Positions 16,661 through 24,752 of a stretch of DNA of 36,241 bases are shown in pieces. Origin of the DNA: Planctomycetota bacterium (GTDB taxonomy: Bacteria > Planctomycetota > Planctomycetia > Pirellulales > Pirellulaceae); assembly GCA_027619595.1 (NCBI GenBank), contig JAQCHP010000042.1, positions 1-36,241 of the forward strand, read 5' to 3'. Below the pieces are notes generated by a model. That model searched no databases. It had not been told where the DNA came from and saw nothing but the letters and a program-made list of their open reading frames with translations. How positions within the stretch are numbered: position 1 is the stretch's first letter; each line of letters starts with the position of its first letter. Made by a program: the position numbers and the translations under genes.

Positions 16661-18817
16661 ATGATGGTGGGTGCAAATCGGATCGCAATCTTAGGGATGC
16701 TGCTGGCTTACGCGTCGGTGAGAGAATGCTGCGCTGCAGAGGTGTCGCTCGCGAGTTCGCCAGGAGGAGGATTGCTGACTGGAGTTTCAGTCGGACAGGT
16801 ACGAAGCTGGAGCAGCGAGATCGATCGGCTTGTCCAAGTGATGTTGGATTCCGCCGAGGAACGGCCTCAGGGTCGGGCCTCGGATGAGGTTTTTCTTCGA
16901 CGTGTCTATCTTGACTTAGCCGGCCGAATTCCCACTTTGTCGGAGACGCGATCATTTCTCGGCTCCCGTCATCAAGACCGACGCGAGCAACTCGTCGATA
17001 GACTGCTGGATAGTCCAGCGTATGCCAGTCACCAGTACAACTATTGGGCCGACCTACTACGTGCGAAGAGCCGTTTGCAGGGGGGAAATCCAGGGCAGCC
17101 ATACGTCGAATTCATCAAGCAATCCCTGCGAGAGAATCTACCGTACGATGACTTCGTGCGACGCATGATCGTGTCATCTGGCGCGGCCTTGGAAACAGGG
17201 AATGGTGCGACTGGCTACTATTTAAGAGACTTTAATATGCCAGAAGACAATATGGCGAACACGGTACGCCTCTTTCTGGGTACGCGTCTCGAATGTGCAC
17301 AGTGCCATGACCACCCGTTTGATCAATGGAAACAACGGGAATTTTTTGAAATGGTTGCCTTTACGGGCGGTATGAGAATGCGTATGAAGCCAACGGACGG
17401 CCTGCGTCCCAACGAACTGCGTCGCGAACTTCAACGCGCAGACGTGAACGACGAAGTACGGCAGGTCGCTCTGCGGATGCTCCGGCCGATGTCGTTTGGT
17501 GTTGTCGGAGGTGGAACTGGACTGGCTCGCCTGCCCGATTCCTATCAATACGACGATGGCGCCCCAAATGAAATCGTAACCGCCAAGACGATGTTTGATC
17601 ACACTTTGCTGGTAGAACCGGAAACTCCGCGAAATGGCAGTTCGGTCAGCCCGCTTCGAACCAGAAAACAAAAGAAAGGATCGCTCGCACTAGAAATACC
17701 CGCAGCCGAAGATATTGGGTCGCGCGTTGCTTTTGCCAATTGGCTGACGTCACCAGAAAATCCGCGATTCACCCAGGTGATAGCCAATCGCATGTGGAAG
17801 AAATTGTTTGGCGTTGCCTTGATCGAGCCCGTAGATGACATGAGCAGCGACACTGTAGCGTCGAACCCCGCACTGATAGATTTTCTCACCTCACTGATGC
17901 GGGAATTGAAGTACGATCTCAAACAATTTCAGCGTGTCGTCTGTTTTACAGAGGCATATCAGCGAGAGGCTGTGGCCCTTGACGTCAGCGACCTGCATAC
18001 GTTCCATTTTCAAGGTCCGATGGTGCGTAGAATGTCATCCGAACAACTGTGGGATTCGTTCGTAACCCTGGCGGTGCCTAATGTCGATACAAAGGAAGGA
18101 CCACGGGGTAAGTTGTTACGCGGCATGATGCCGGACGATCTGACATACGAAGAACTCAGAGATTTGAGTGTGGCAGACATTGTGAAGTTGGCCCAGGAAC
18201 GTGTGGAGTCGCGAAATGACCCTGAGCGTCGAAAACGCATGCGGCGTGAACTGATCGCATCAATGGCCAGTGGCGGTTTTGACCGCAAGGCGCTGAAAGA
18301 AAATCGGCACCAACTAGGCGCCCTTCGTGCGGAGATTCAAAAGGCGAGAGATGCCAAGGATATGGAGGCTTTAAAGGCAGCCCAGGCCAAGTTGCGAGAG
18401 TTGGCCCAGAAAGCACGCGGCAGTGCCACTGGCGTAGCCACCGATCTGGTGCGCGCAAGCGAACTTTCATCGCCAGCGCCTGAAGGGCACTTCTTGAGGG
18501 AATTTGGACAGTCGGATCGGGAGCAGATCGAGAACGCAAATCACGAGCCTGCCGTAACTCAGGTTTTGTCGCTTATGAACGGTACGATCGAAACTCGCGT
18601 GATCAGTAACCCGCAAACAGTGCTCATGCAGTCAATCGAGGAAGCGAAGCAACCCCGTGACAAGGTAGATATCGTCTTCTTAAGTCTCCTCAGTCGGTAC
18701 CCTACGCGTGACGAGAAAGCTTTGTGGCTCAAAGAAGGGGAAAAGTATGGCGCTTCCGCCGCCATTGATCTTATTTGGACACTGGCTAATACCAACGAGT
18801 TCATGTTCGTTCACTAA
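16661..18817 (+). CDS. DUF1549/DUF1553 domain protein with CxxCH motif
   Basis: A 718-residue exported protein of the planctomycete/verrucomicrobial DUF1549-DUF1553 type. A signal peptide covers about 1-27 (IAILGMLLAYASV). DUF1549 is visible as FLRRVYLDLAGRIPT (about 77-91), LVDRLLDSPAYASH and the FLGTRLECAQCHDHPFDQW segment, in which Cys212-x-x-Cys215-His could bind haem or a metal. DUF1553 starts near residue 355 (FANWLTSPENPRFTQ, IANRMWKKLFGVALIEP) and runs to the end. A charged coiled-coil-like insert lies near 530-600. The family's function is unproven; in planctomycetes it is nearly always paired with DUF1501, as here. ATGs at 16661 and 16664 both follow GAGGG. Confidence 0.92.
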   Translation: MMVGANRIAILGMLLAYASVRECCAAEVSLASSPGGGLLTGVSVGQVRSWSSEIDRLVQVMLDSAEERPQGRASDEVFLRRVYLDLAGRIPTLSETRSFLGSRHQDRREQLVDRLLDSPAYASHQYNYWADLLRAKSRLQGGNPGQPYVEFIKQSLRENLPYDDFVRRMIVSSGAALETGNGATGYYLRDFNMPEDNMANTVRLFLGTRLECAQCHDHPFDQWKQREFFEMVAFTGGMRMRMKPTDGLRPNELRRELQRADVNDEVRQVALRMLRPMSFGVVGGGTGLARLPDSYQYDDGAPNEIVTAKTMFDHTLLVEPETPRNGSSVSPLRTRKQKKGSLALEIPAAEDIGSRVAFANWLTSPENPRFTQVIANRMWKKLFGVALIEPVDDMSSDTVASNPALIDFLTSLMRELKYDLKQFQRVVCFTEAYQREAVALDVSDLHTFHFQGPMVRRMSSEQLWDSFVTLAVPNVDTKEGPRGKLLRGMMPDDLTYEELRDLSVADIVKLAQERVESRNDPERRKRMRRELIASMASGGFDRKALKENRHQLGALRAEIQKARDAKDMEALKAAQAKLRELAQKARGSATGVATDLVRASELSSPAPEGHFLREFGQSDREQIENANHEPAVTQVLSLMNGTIETRVISNPQTVLMQSIEEAKQPRDKVDIVFLSLLSRYPTRDEKALWLKEGEKYGASAAIDLIWTLANTNEFMFVH

Positions 18818-18861
18818 CTGAGGCAGTTTGCCTGTAGCACGAAAATTGGGATCAATTGTCC

Positions 18862-20184
18862 ATGAGTGAAAAGAATAAATTTAGAATGTCGTGGAACGAA
18901 GACCTGACGCGACGACACTGGCTGGAATTCGCCGCCAAAAGTTGCCTGGGGGTCGCGGCGATGCAATGGCCGCTGCGCTCGCTATCGGCCGACACACTGG
19001 AACCTCTGTCTCCGGCCTCAAGTAATGGGGGCACGGCCAAAAGTGTGATCTACCTCTATATGACGGGAGGGATGAGTCATCTCGATACTTTTGATCCGAA
19101 GCCTGGTAAGGATGTCCAGGGCCCGGTAAGTTCGCTCGACTCGAACGTTTCGGGCATTCGCGTTTCTCAGTACTTTCCCCAAATGGCGAAGCAAATGGAT
19201 AAGGTGGCGGTAATGAATTCGCTACAGTCCACGCAGGGAGCTCACTTGCAAGGCCGTTACTTCATGCACACGAGCTACTTTCTGCGAGGGACGATCGCGC
19301 ACCCAGACCTCGGCGCCTATACGTCGCTGCTTCTGGGGCGTCGCAACCCTGCCTTGCCGGCCAACGTAAAGATCGGCGGCAACAGTTCGGGCCTTGGGGC
19401 AGGGTTCTTGGAATCTCAACACGCTGCACTGCCGATTGGTGATCCAGAACAGGGACTGCAACACAGTCAATTACCCGACGCAATTGCTGAGGATCAGTTT
19501 GCTCGACGATTGCAGCGAGTGCAGCAGATGAACGCCAGCTTTCAAAAGAAGTTCACGTCGCGGCCTGTGCGGGCGTATAGCGGAATGTACGACGAAGCAG
19601 TCCGGCTGATGCGAAGTAAAGATCTGCAGTGCTTCGACTTGTCGGAGGAATCTGATGCGACCCGGGATGCGTATGGAGACGATCCATTTGGACAGGGATG
19701 CCTGCTTGCGCGGCGGCTTGTGGAAAAAGGGGTGCGATTCGTTGAGGTTGACTTGCCAGGGTGGGATACACACACCGACAACTTTGGACGAGTTGAAGAA
19801 CTTAGCAGATCGTTAGATCGTGCGCTGGCCACGCTTCTCAAAGATCTGTCAGAACGAGGGCTACTTGAGAGCACGCTCGTGGTGCTTGCCACAGAATTTG
19901 GGCGGACCCCGGACATCGTGGAAGATCGAGATAATGGTCGCAATCATTATCCGAAAGCTTTTTCATGTTTGCTGGCTGGTGGAGGAGTGCGAGGCGGACA
20001 GATCTATGGCAAAACCGATGAGGAGGGACGGGAAGTCATTGAGAATGGCGTCTCGGTGCCTGATTTTAATGCGACGATTGCCTTCGCACTTGGTTTGTCT
20101 CTCAGTCAAGAGATTATTTCTCCGTCACGGCGCCCCTTTAAGGTTGCGGCCGACGGCCAGCCGATCGTGGCCCTCTTTGGTTAA
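18862..20184 (+). CDS. DUF1501 domain protein (sulfatase/alkaline-phosphatase-like fold, exported)
   Basis: A 440-residue DUF1501 protein. The N-terminus has a twin-arginine-like signal (LTRRHWLEFAAKSCLGVAAM). Typical DUF1501 segments follow: IYLYMTGGMSHLDTFDPKPG, VDLPGWDTHTDNFGRVEELS, LVVLATEFGRTPDI and AFSCLLAGGGVRGGQIYG. The D-T-H and E-F-G-R-T motifs correspond to the metal/active-site region of the alkaline-phosphatase-like fold, but no activity is established. The ATG at 18862 was chosen; a TTG two codons upstream at 18856 is also open. Ribosome binding is weak (GGGA at 18848-18851). It follows DUF1549/DUF1553 by 44 bases, the standard pairing, and probably acts with it outside the cytoplasm. 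Confidence 0.92.
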   Translation: MSEKNKFRMSWNEDLTRRHWLEFAAKSCLGVAAMQWPLRSLSADTLEPLSPASSNGGTAKSVIYLYMTGGMSHLDTFDPKPGKDVQGPVSSLDSNVSGIRVSQYFPQMAKQMDKVAVMNSLQSTQGAHLQGRYFMHTSYFLRGTIAHPDLGAYTSLLLGRRNPALPANVKIGGNSSGLGAGFLESQHAALPIGDPEQGLQHSQLPDAIAEDQFARRLQRVQQMNASFQKKFTSRPVRAYSGMYDEAVRLMRSKDLQCFDLSEESDATRDAYGDDPFGQGCLLARRLVEKGVRFVEVDLPGWDTHTDNFGRVEELSRSLDRALATLLKDLSERGLLESTLVVLATEFGRTPDIVEDRDNGRNHYPKAFSCLLAGGGVRGGQIYGKTDEEGREVIENGVSVPDFNATIAFALGLSLSQEIISPSRRPFKVAADGQPIVALFG

Positions 20185-20327
20185 TCCTTGTGCCACTTCC
20201 TCGTGTGTCCGGCGTCTGGTACATTGGGGAGGAAATCTGAGGAGAATTACCGCCAATCGCCGTGCAACTGCGCATCGTCGGACCAGCGGTAAGGAACCGA
20301 TGTTGGGCTTTACGGGGATCTCATCCG

Positions 20328-21455
20328 ATGAAGGTTGCATGGAAATTACTGTTCGTCGCCGCGTTGTCCTATGGTACCGGATACTCTTCACTGCAGGCCG
20401 ACCAGCGGTTGTTCATTGCGAGTCCCGGACGACCGGCGGTCATATATACTTGTAGTCTGCATTTGGAATCGGGTAAATTTGGATCGCTGCAGGTCGCCGC
20501 GGAAGATGTTCATACCGAATTCTTGGCAGTTCATCCGAAATTGCCTGTCTTGTACGCCATTACGAATGAGTCGACTCCAGGTGACAAGCAGATCCATGGC
20601 GGCGTGCGGGCGTATAAAATTCACCGCGACTCGGGCATGCTAGAAGAATTCAGTCGCGCAGCGACGCAGGAGTCAAGCGGGACGACGCACCTCGTAGTCA
20701 ATGCGGCCGGAACGTCGCTCGGTGTTTGTCACTACAGTGGTCGCGGAACGTCTGTGCTTTCATTGAATGTCGACGGATCTCTACAAAATCAGGTGGCTCA
20801 GTATGTGCATCATGGGAGTAGCGTGACCGACCGCCAAGACAAGCCACACCCGCACGGCGTAGCGTTTGACCCATCTGGCACTGTGCTCTTTGTGGCCGAT
20901 CTAGGCAATGATCACGTCGAGGTGCTGCATGTGCGTTCTAAGAGTGAACTAGTGCGTGAATCGTTTTGGGCTGCGAAACCGGGAGCCGGTCCTAGACACG
21001 TTAGTTTTCACCCCAATGGGAAATGGCTCTATGCGATCAACGAACTGGACAGCACTTTGGCTGTGTTGGCGTTTGATATGGGCAAGAGACAACTGAACGA
21101 GGTCGAAGTTGTGAAGACCCTACCGGATGATTTTCAGGGAGAAAATACTACGTCCGAAGTTGTCATCCATCCGAGTGGAAAGTTCCTGTACGCCGCCAAC
21201 CGCGGACATAACAGTACGGCCGTATTTGCCGTAGAGGAGTCGACCGGTCGCGTGCGATCTATCGAACGGGAACCGACACAAGGAGACCATCCACGTTTTG
21301 TGGGAATCGATCCAACCGGCACCGTCTACCTAGCAGCCAATCGGTTCTCCAACAATATCGTGTCGTTTCATGTCAACAAGCAGACGGGAATGCTTACGCC
21401 TTGCGGGTCGATCCTGACGATTTCGGAGCCGATGTGCGTAGCTTTTGTCCCTTGA
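20328..21455 (+). CDS. exported lactonase-type seven-bladed beta-propeller (6-phosphogluconolactonase-like)
   Basis: A 375-residue protein of the lactonase (YbhE/Pgl-like, 3-carboxymuconate cyclase-like) beta-propeller family. Repeated blade motifs are visible: FLAVHPKLPVLYAITNE, THLVVNAAGTSLGVCHYSG, PHPHGVAFDPSGTVLFVADL, GPRHVSFHPNGKWLYAINEL, VVIHPSGKFLYAANRGHNS and HPRFVGIDPTGTVYLAANR. Unlike cytoplasmic Pgl it starts with a signal peptide (WKLLFVAALSYGTGYSSLQA), so it probably acts on lactones outside the cytoplasm, or has diverged. The frame is open back to a GTG at 20262, but the ATG at 20328, placed directly before the signal peptide and after GGGG, is the better start. The 143-bp gap from DUF1501 is larger than others in this block, so it may have its own promoter. 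Confidence 0.9.
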   Translation: MKVAWKLLFVAALSYGTGYSSLQADQRLFIASPGRPAVIYTCSLHLESGKFGSLQVAAEDVHTEFLAVHPKLPVLYAITNESTPGDKQIHGGVRAYKIHRDSGMLEEFSRAATQESSGTTHLVVNAAGTSLGVCHYSGRGTSVLSLNVDGSLQNQVAQYVHHGSSVTDRQDKPHPHGVAFDPSGTVLFVADLGNDHVEVLHVRSKSELVRESFWAAKPGAGPRHVSFHPNGKWLYAINELDSTLAVLAFDMGKRQLNEVEVVKTLPDDFQGENTTSEVVIHPSGKFLYAANRGHNSTAVFAVEESTGRVRSIEREPTQGDHPRFVGIDPTGTVYLAANRFSNNIVSFHVNKQTGMLTPCGSILTISEPMCVAFVP

Positions 21456-21485
21456 TTGACGAAAACAGACGTTCAGGGGGGGTAC

Positions 21486-23717
21486 GTGAGCAAAGATTCG
21501 GTAGTAACGCGACGTAATGCGCTCCAGACGTCGGGTGCGGCCATGAGCTGGGCCATCTTGGGCGCACATACCCGTGCCAGCGACGTGCCGTCGGGCGCAC
21601 AACCTACGGTATCAATACGAACGAGAACCGTGGTGCCGCAGGACGTTCGCCTTGGCCCGTTACGCGATTTGCACAGCTACTTCCCCTTTGTCCCTTCGAC
21701 TTCAATTGACGCCTGGAAGAAACGCCGAGAATACCTGTTGCGGCAGATCCTCCTTAGCTGTGGTCTGTGGCCCATGCCGCCGAGACCTGAGATTGTGGCG
21801 ACAGTGCATGGACGTGTAGAGCGGGATGGATATACGGTCGACCGTGTCTTGTTCGAGAGTATTCCCGGACTTCTGGTAACGGGGAGTCTCTATCGACCAG
21901 CCGACGCGGCAGGTCGTTTACCAACAATCCTGTCGCCCCACGGACATTGGCCGGAAGGACGATTTCATGACCACGGAGTGGAACAAATCCAACAAGAAAT
22001 TGCGAGTGGTGGCGAGCGGTTCGAGAAAGGTGGACGCCATCCACTTCAAGCCCGCTGCGTGCATTTGGCTCGCATGGGATGCCAAGTCTTCCTATATGAT
22101 ATGCTGGGATTCGGTGATGGTGGGTCGTTCACCAAAGAGTTGATTCATAAATCAGAAGCGCGACGCCCCGAGTTAGTCGCCACCGATCATTGGGGACTTT
22201 ATAGCGCGCAGGCGGAACTACGTTGCTTGAACCCTTGTGGTTTACAAACGTGGAATAGTCTACGAGCGCTCGATTGGCTTTGTTCTCGAGAAGATGTTGA
22301 TCCAACACGAATCGGCATGACGAGAGCCAGCGGTGGTGGGACGCAGACGTTCTTGTTGACTGCCATTGACGAACGCGTCAAGGCAGCGTTTCCAGCCGTG
22401 ATGGTCTCGACGGCGATGCAGGGTGGCTGCACGTGCGAGAACGCCAGCTATTTACGCGTCAATGCGGGAAACGTGGACTTTGCCGCGATGGCGGCGCCCC
22501 GACCCTTAGGGCTCACGGCGGCCGACGATTGGACCTCTGAGTTGGAATCAAAGGGGCTACCGGAACTGCGTCAGCATTATGCAATGCTCGGTGCTGCGGA
22601 CAAGGTCAACGGAAAATACTTTAAGTTCCCGCATAATTACAATGCGGTGAGTCGCGCCATGATGTACGCCTTTTTTCGGCAGCATTTCGGACTGTCAAAA
22701 CTGCCGGAGCAGGAATCGGACTACGAGCCTCTATCGAGGGAAGAGGCGACTGTTTTTGGTGATGCCTACCCGGCGCCCGTTAAGGATGTAGTTACCGAGG
22801 TGGCAATTTTAAGAGCAATGGACTACCAGTCGCGTCGGCAGTTGGCGCAGCTTCTACCTGTCGACACTGCCTCTTGGGCCGAATACCAGCGAATCGTCGG
22901 CGGAGCCTGGCAGACCATGATCGGCCGTTCCTTGCCGATAGCATCCGACCTGCAGTACGAACAACGAACTGAAGAAAAGCACGAAGTATGGACGGTGTTC
23001 ACGGCCTGGCTACGAAACAAGACGCATGGTGAGGAATTGCCTACGGTGTTTCTGTTGCCACACGAGTGGAACCAGGAGGTTGTTGTGTGGATTGGCAGCG
23101 ACGGAAAACGGGACGTCCTTTCACCGGAGGGGCAAATTTCCGAGCCGATCGTCCGCTTGCTAAAACGAGGTTACGCCGTCGCGTCAGCGGATCTGCTCTA
23201 CTTGGGAGATTTTGTGGGGAACGGAGTGCCACTCGCGGAGGCAAGACGATGGGAGTCCCGCGGGGCCTCGATAGCATATACGCTCGGTTACAATCATTCG
23301 TTGTTTGCTCAACGTGTACACGATATTCTGACGTTGACAGCTTTCGTAAAGTATCATGAAGCTAATCCGTCGCGAGTCTGCTTGGCTGGAGTCGGAGACG
23401 CTGGAATTTGGGTGGCTGCGGCCGTGGCCAGTTCGTCGGGTTTAGTCGACCAGCTCGCCGTCGATACACAAGGGTTTCGCTTCGGCAGAATTACCAGTGG
23501 CACCGATGTGAATCTGGTACCTGGGGCGCTCAAGTATGGAGATGTACCGGCGTTGCTGGCACTGTGCGCACCCGTTCGCTTGGGAATCACGGGTGAGTCT
23601 CTCGCCACACTAGCGGAAACCGGGATGGCGTATCGCGTCACGGGTGGGCAGGTTGACTTGATTGAATCACCGACCAACCGCGTAAGCGATGCGGTTGCTG
23701 ATTGGATCATGAACTGA
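21486..23717 (+). CDS. exported two-domain alpha/beta-hydrolase (acetyl-xylan-esterase-like), altered nucleophile elbow
   Basis: A 743-residue protein with two alpha/beta-hydrolase-like halves. The N-terminus (VTRRNALQTSGAAMSWAIL) is a Tat-like signal. Half one (about 60-410) has ILSPHGHWPEGR (oxyanion region), FLYDMLGFGDGGSF and the nucleophile segment GMTRASGGGTQTFL with Ser282. Where the family usually has G-x-S-x-G, residue 280 here is Arg (AGA; GGA would give Gly). Half two (about 500-743) has PTVFLLPHEWN and CLAGVGDAGIW, where no serine sits at the elbow, so it is probably non-catalytic. Activity is therefore doubtful, although Ser282 remains. The GTG at 21486 is preferred over the TTG at 21456 because a G-run (21476-21482) lies just before it. 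It sits 30 bases after the lactonase. Confidence 0.85.
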   Translation: MSKDSVVTRRNALQTSGAAMSWAILGAHTRASDVPSGAQPTVSIRTRTVVPQDVRLGPLRDLHSYFPFVPSTSIDAWKKRREYLLRQILLSCGLWPMPPRPEIVATVHGRVERDGYTVDRVLFESIPGLLVTGSLYRPADAAGRLPTILSPHGHWPEGRFHDHGVEQIQQEIASGGERFEKGGRHPLQARCVHLARMGCQVFLYDMLGFGDGGSFTKELIHKSEARRPELVATDHWGLYSAQAELRCLNPCGLQTWNSLRALDWLCSREDVDPTRIGMTRASGGGTQTFLLTAIDERVKAAFPAVMVSTAMQGGCTCENASYLRVNAGNVDFAAMAAPRPLGLTAADDWTSELESKGLPELRQHYAMLGAADKVNGKYFKFPHNYNAVSRAMMYAFFRQHFGLSKLPEQESDYEPLSREEATVFGDAYPAPVKDVVTEVAILRAMDYQSRRQLAQLLPVDTASWAEYQRIVGGAWQTMIGRSLPIASDLQYEQRTEEKHEVWTVFTAWLRNKTHGEELPTVFLLPHEWNQEVVVWIGSDGKRDVLSPEGQISEPIVRLLKRGYAVASADLLYLGDFVGNGVPLAEARRWESRGASIAYTLGYNHSLFAQRVHDILTLTAFVKYHEANPSRVCLAGVGDAGIWVAAAVASSSGLVDQLAVDTQGFRFGRITSGTDVNLVPGALKYGDVPALLALCAPVRLGITGESLATLAETGMAYRVTGGQVDLIESPTNRVSDAVADWIMN

Positions 23718-23724
23718 CTTTCCC

Positions 23725-24687
23725 ATGAGCGCTGGCCAATCTTTTGTGGTGGACGACGGAGCTGGCTGTACTCTGGGGACGGCCCTGCGGCGTTGGAATC
23801 CTGGAACGTCTTGGTCGCAGGTGCGGCGATTGTTACTCGGCCGGTATGTAACAGTCAATCGGGTGTTGTGTTTGGATGAGGCTCGGCGGCTCATGGCAGG
23901 TGACGTTGTTGTGGTCGAGCCTCGGCCCCTTCCACCACCCCCCTCCGCCCACGATATTGTTGTCCATTTCGCCGATCAACAGGTCATCGTTGTTCAGAAA
24001 CCGAGCGGCATGATTTCCGTTCGACCGCCACAGGAACGTCACTGGAGTCGACAACGACGCGATCTACAGCCAACGCTAGACGAACTTCTGGAGCGGCGGT
24101 TCCCCGAGTCGAGTCGAAGTCGCGGCAAAGAACGGCTTTACCCCATGCATCGCATCGATCGAGACACAAGCGGCCTATTGTTGTTCGCTCGTAGCCCGGC
24201 CGCCCATGACGAACTCGTGCGACAGTTCGCCTCGCATCGTGTCGCGCGCGTCTACTATGCTCTTGTACGTGGTGGAATCGAAGCGCAGACCATTCGTACC
24301 ACTTTAGTTCGTGATCGAGGTGACGGGCGCCGAGGGAGCACGAAAGATTCCTCGCAGGGGAAACATGCGGTGACCCACGTCAGGATCAGGCAGATTCTTG
24401 GGGAATACCGCGAGTTGGAGTGCCGGTTAGAGACGGGACGAACAAATCAAATTCGAATACATTTGGCTGAGTTAGGGTTCCCCATCTGTGGCGACGGCAA
24501 GTACCGCGGTCCCATGGGCCAAGACCCCCTTCCCGATGAAAGTCTCTCACCACGGTTGGCACTCCATGCGGCACAACTTGGATTCGTGCATCCCCATTCG
24601 CACGAGCCGGTGCAATTCGAAACGCCATGGCCTGTTGACATCACGACATATTTGGATCGGTTGAAAAATTCGTTGGCGTCGAAGTAG
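23725..24687 (+). CDS. RluA-family rRNA/tRNA pseudouridine synthase
   Basis: A 320-residue RluA-type pseudouridine synthase, isomerising specific uridines in structured RNA. An N-terminal S4-like RNA-binding domain (about 15-70: SWSQVRRLLLGRYVTVN) is followed by the catalytic domain. The catalytic motif is HRIDRDTSGLLLFARS with Asp145. Other family motifs are IVVQKPSGM (about 89-97), VYYALVRG and LETGRTNQIRIHLAELGFPI. It resembles RluC/RluD, but the target uridine cannot be told. It begins seven bases after the hydrolase stop, with no clear ribosome binding site, so translational coupling is likely. It is functionally unrelated to its neighbours and converges on the next gene. Confidence 0.93.
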   Translation: MSAGQSFVVDDGAGCTLGTALRRWNPGTSWSQVRRLLLGRYVTVNRVLCLDEARRLMAGDVVVVEPRPLPPPPSAHDIVVHFADQQVIVVQKPSGMISVRPPQERHWSRQRRDLQPTLDELLERRFPESSRSRGKERLYPMHRIDRDTSGLLLFARSPAAHDELVRQFASHRVARVYYALVRGGIEAQTIRTTLVRDRGDGRRGSTKDSSQGKHAVTHVRIRQILGEYRELECRLETGRTNQIRIHLAELGFPICGDGKYRGPMGQDPLPDESLSPRLALHAAQLGFVHPHSHEPVQFETPWPVDITTYLDRLKNSLASK

Positions 24688-24752
24688 CCGGCGATCGCTT
24701 TCCAATCCTTTGGCCGACCAACACAACCGTCGAGAGTTGTCGTTATCGAGTG

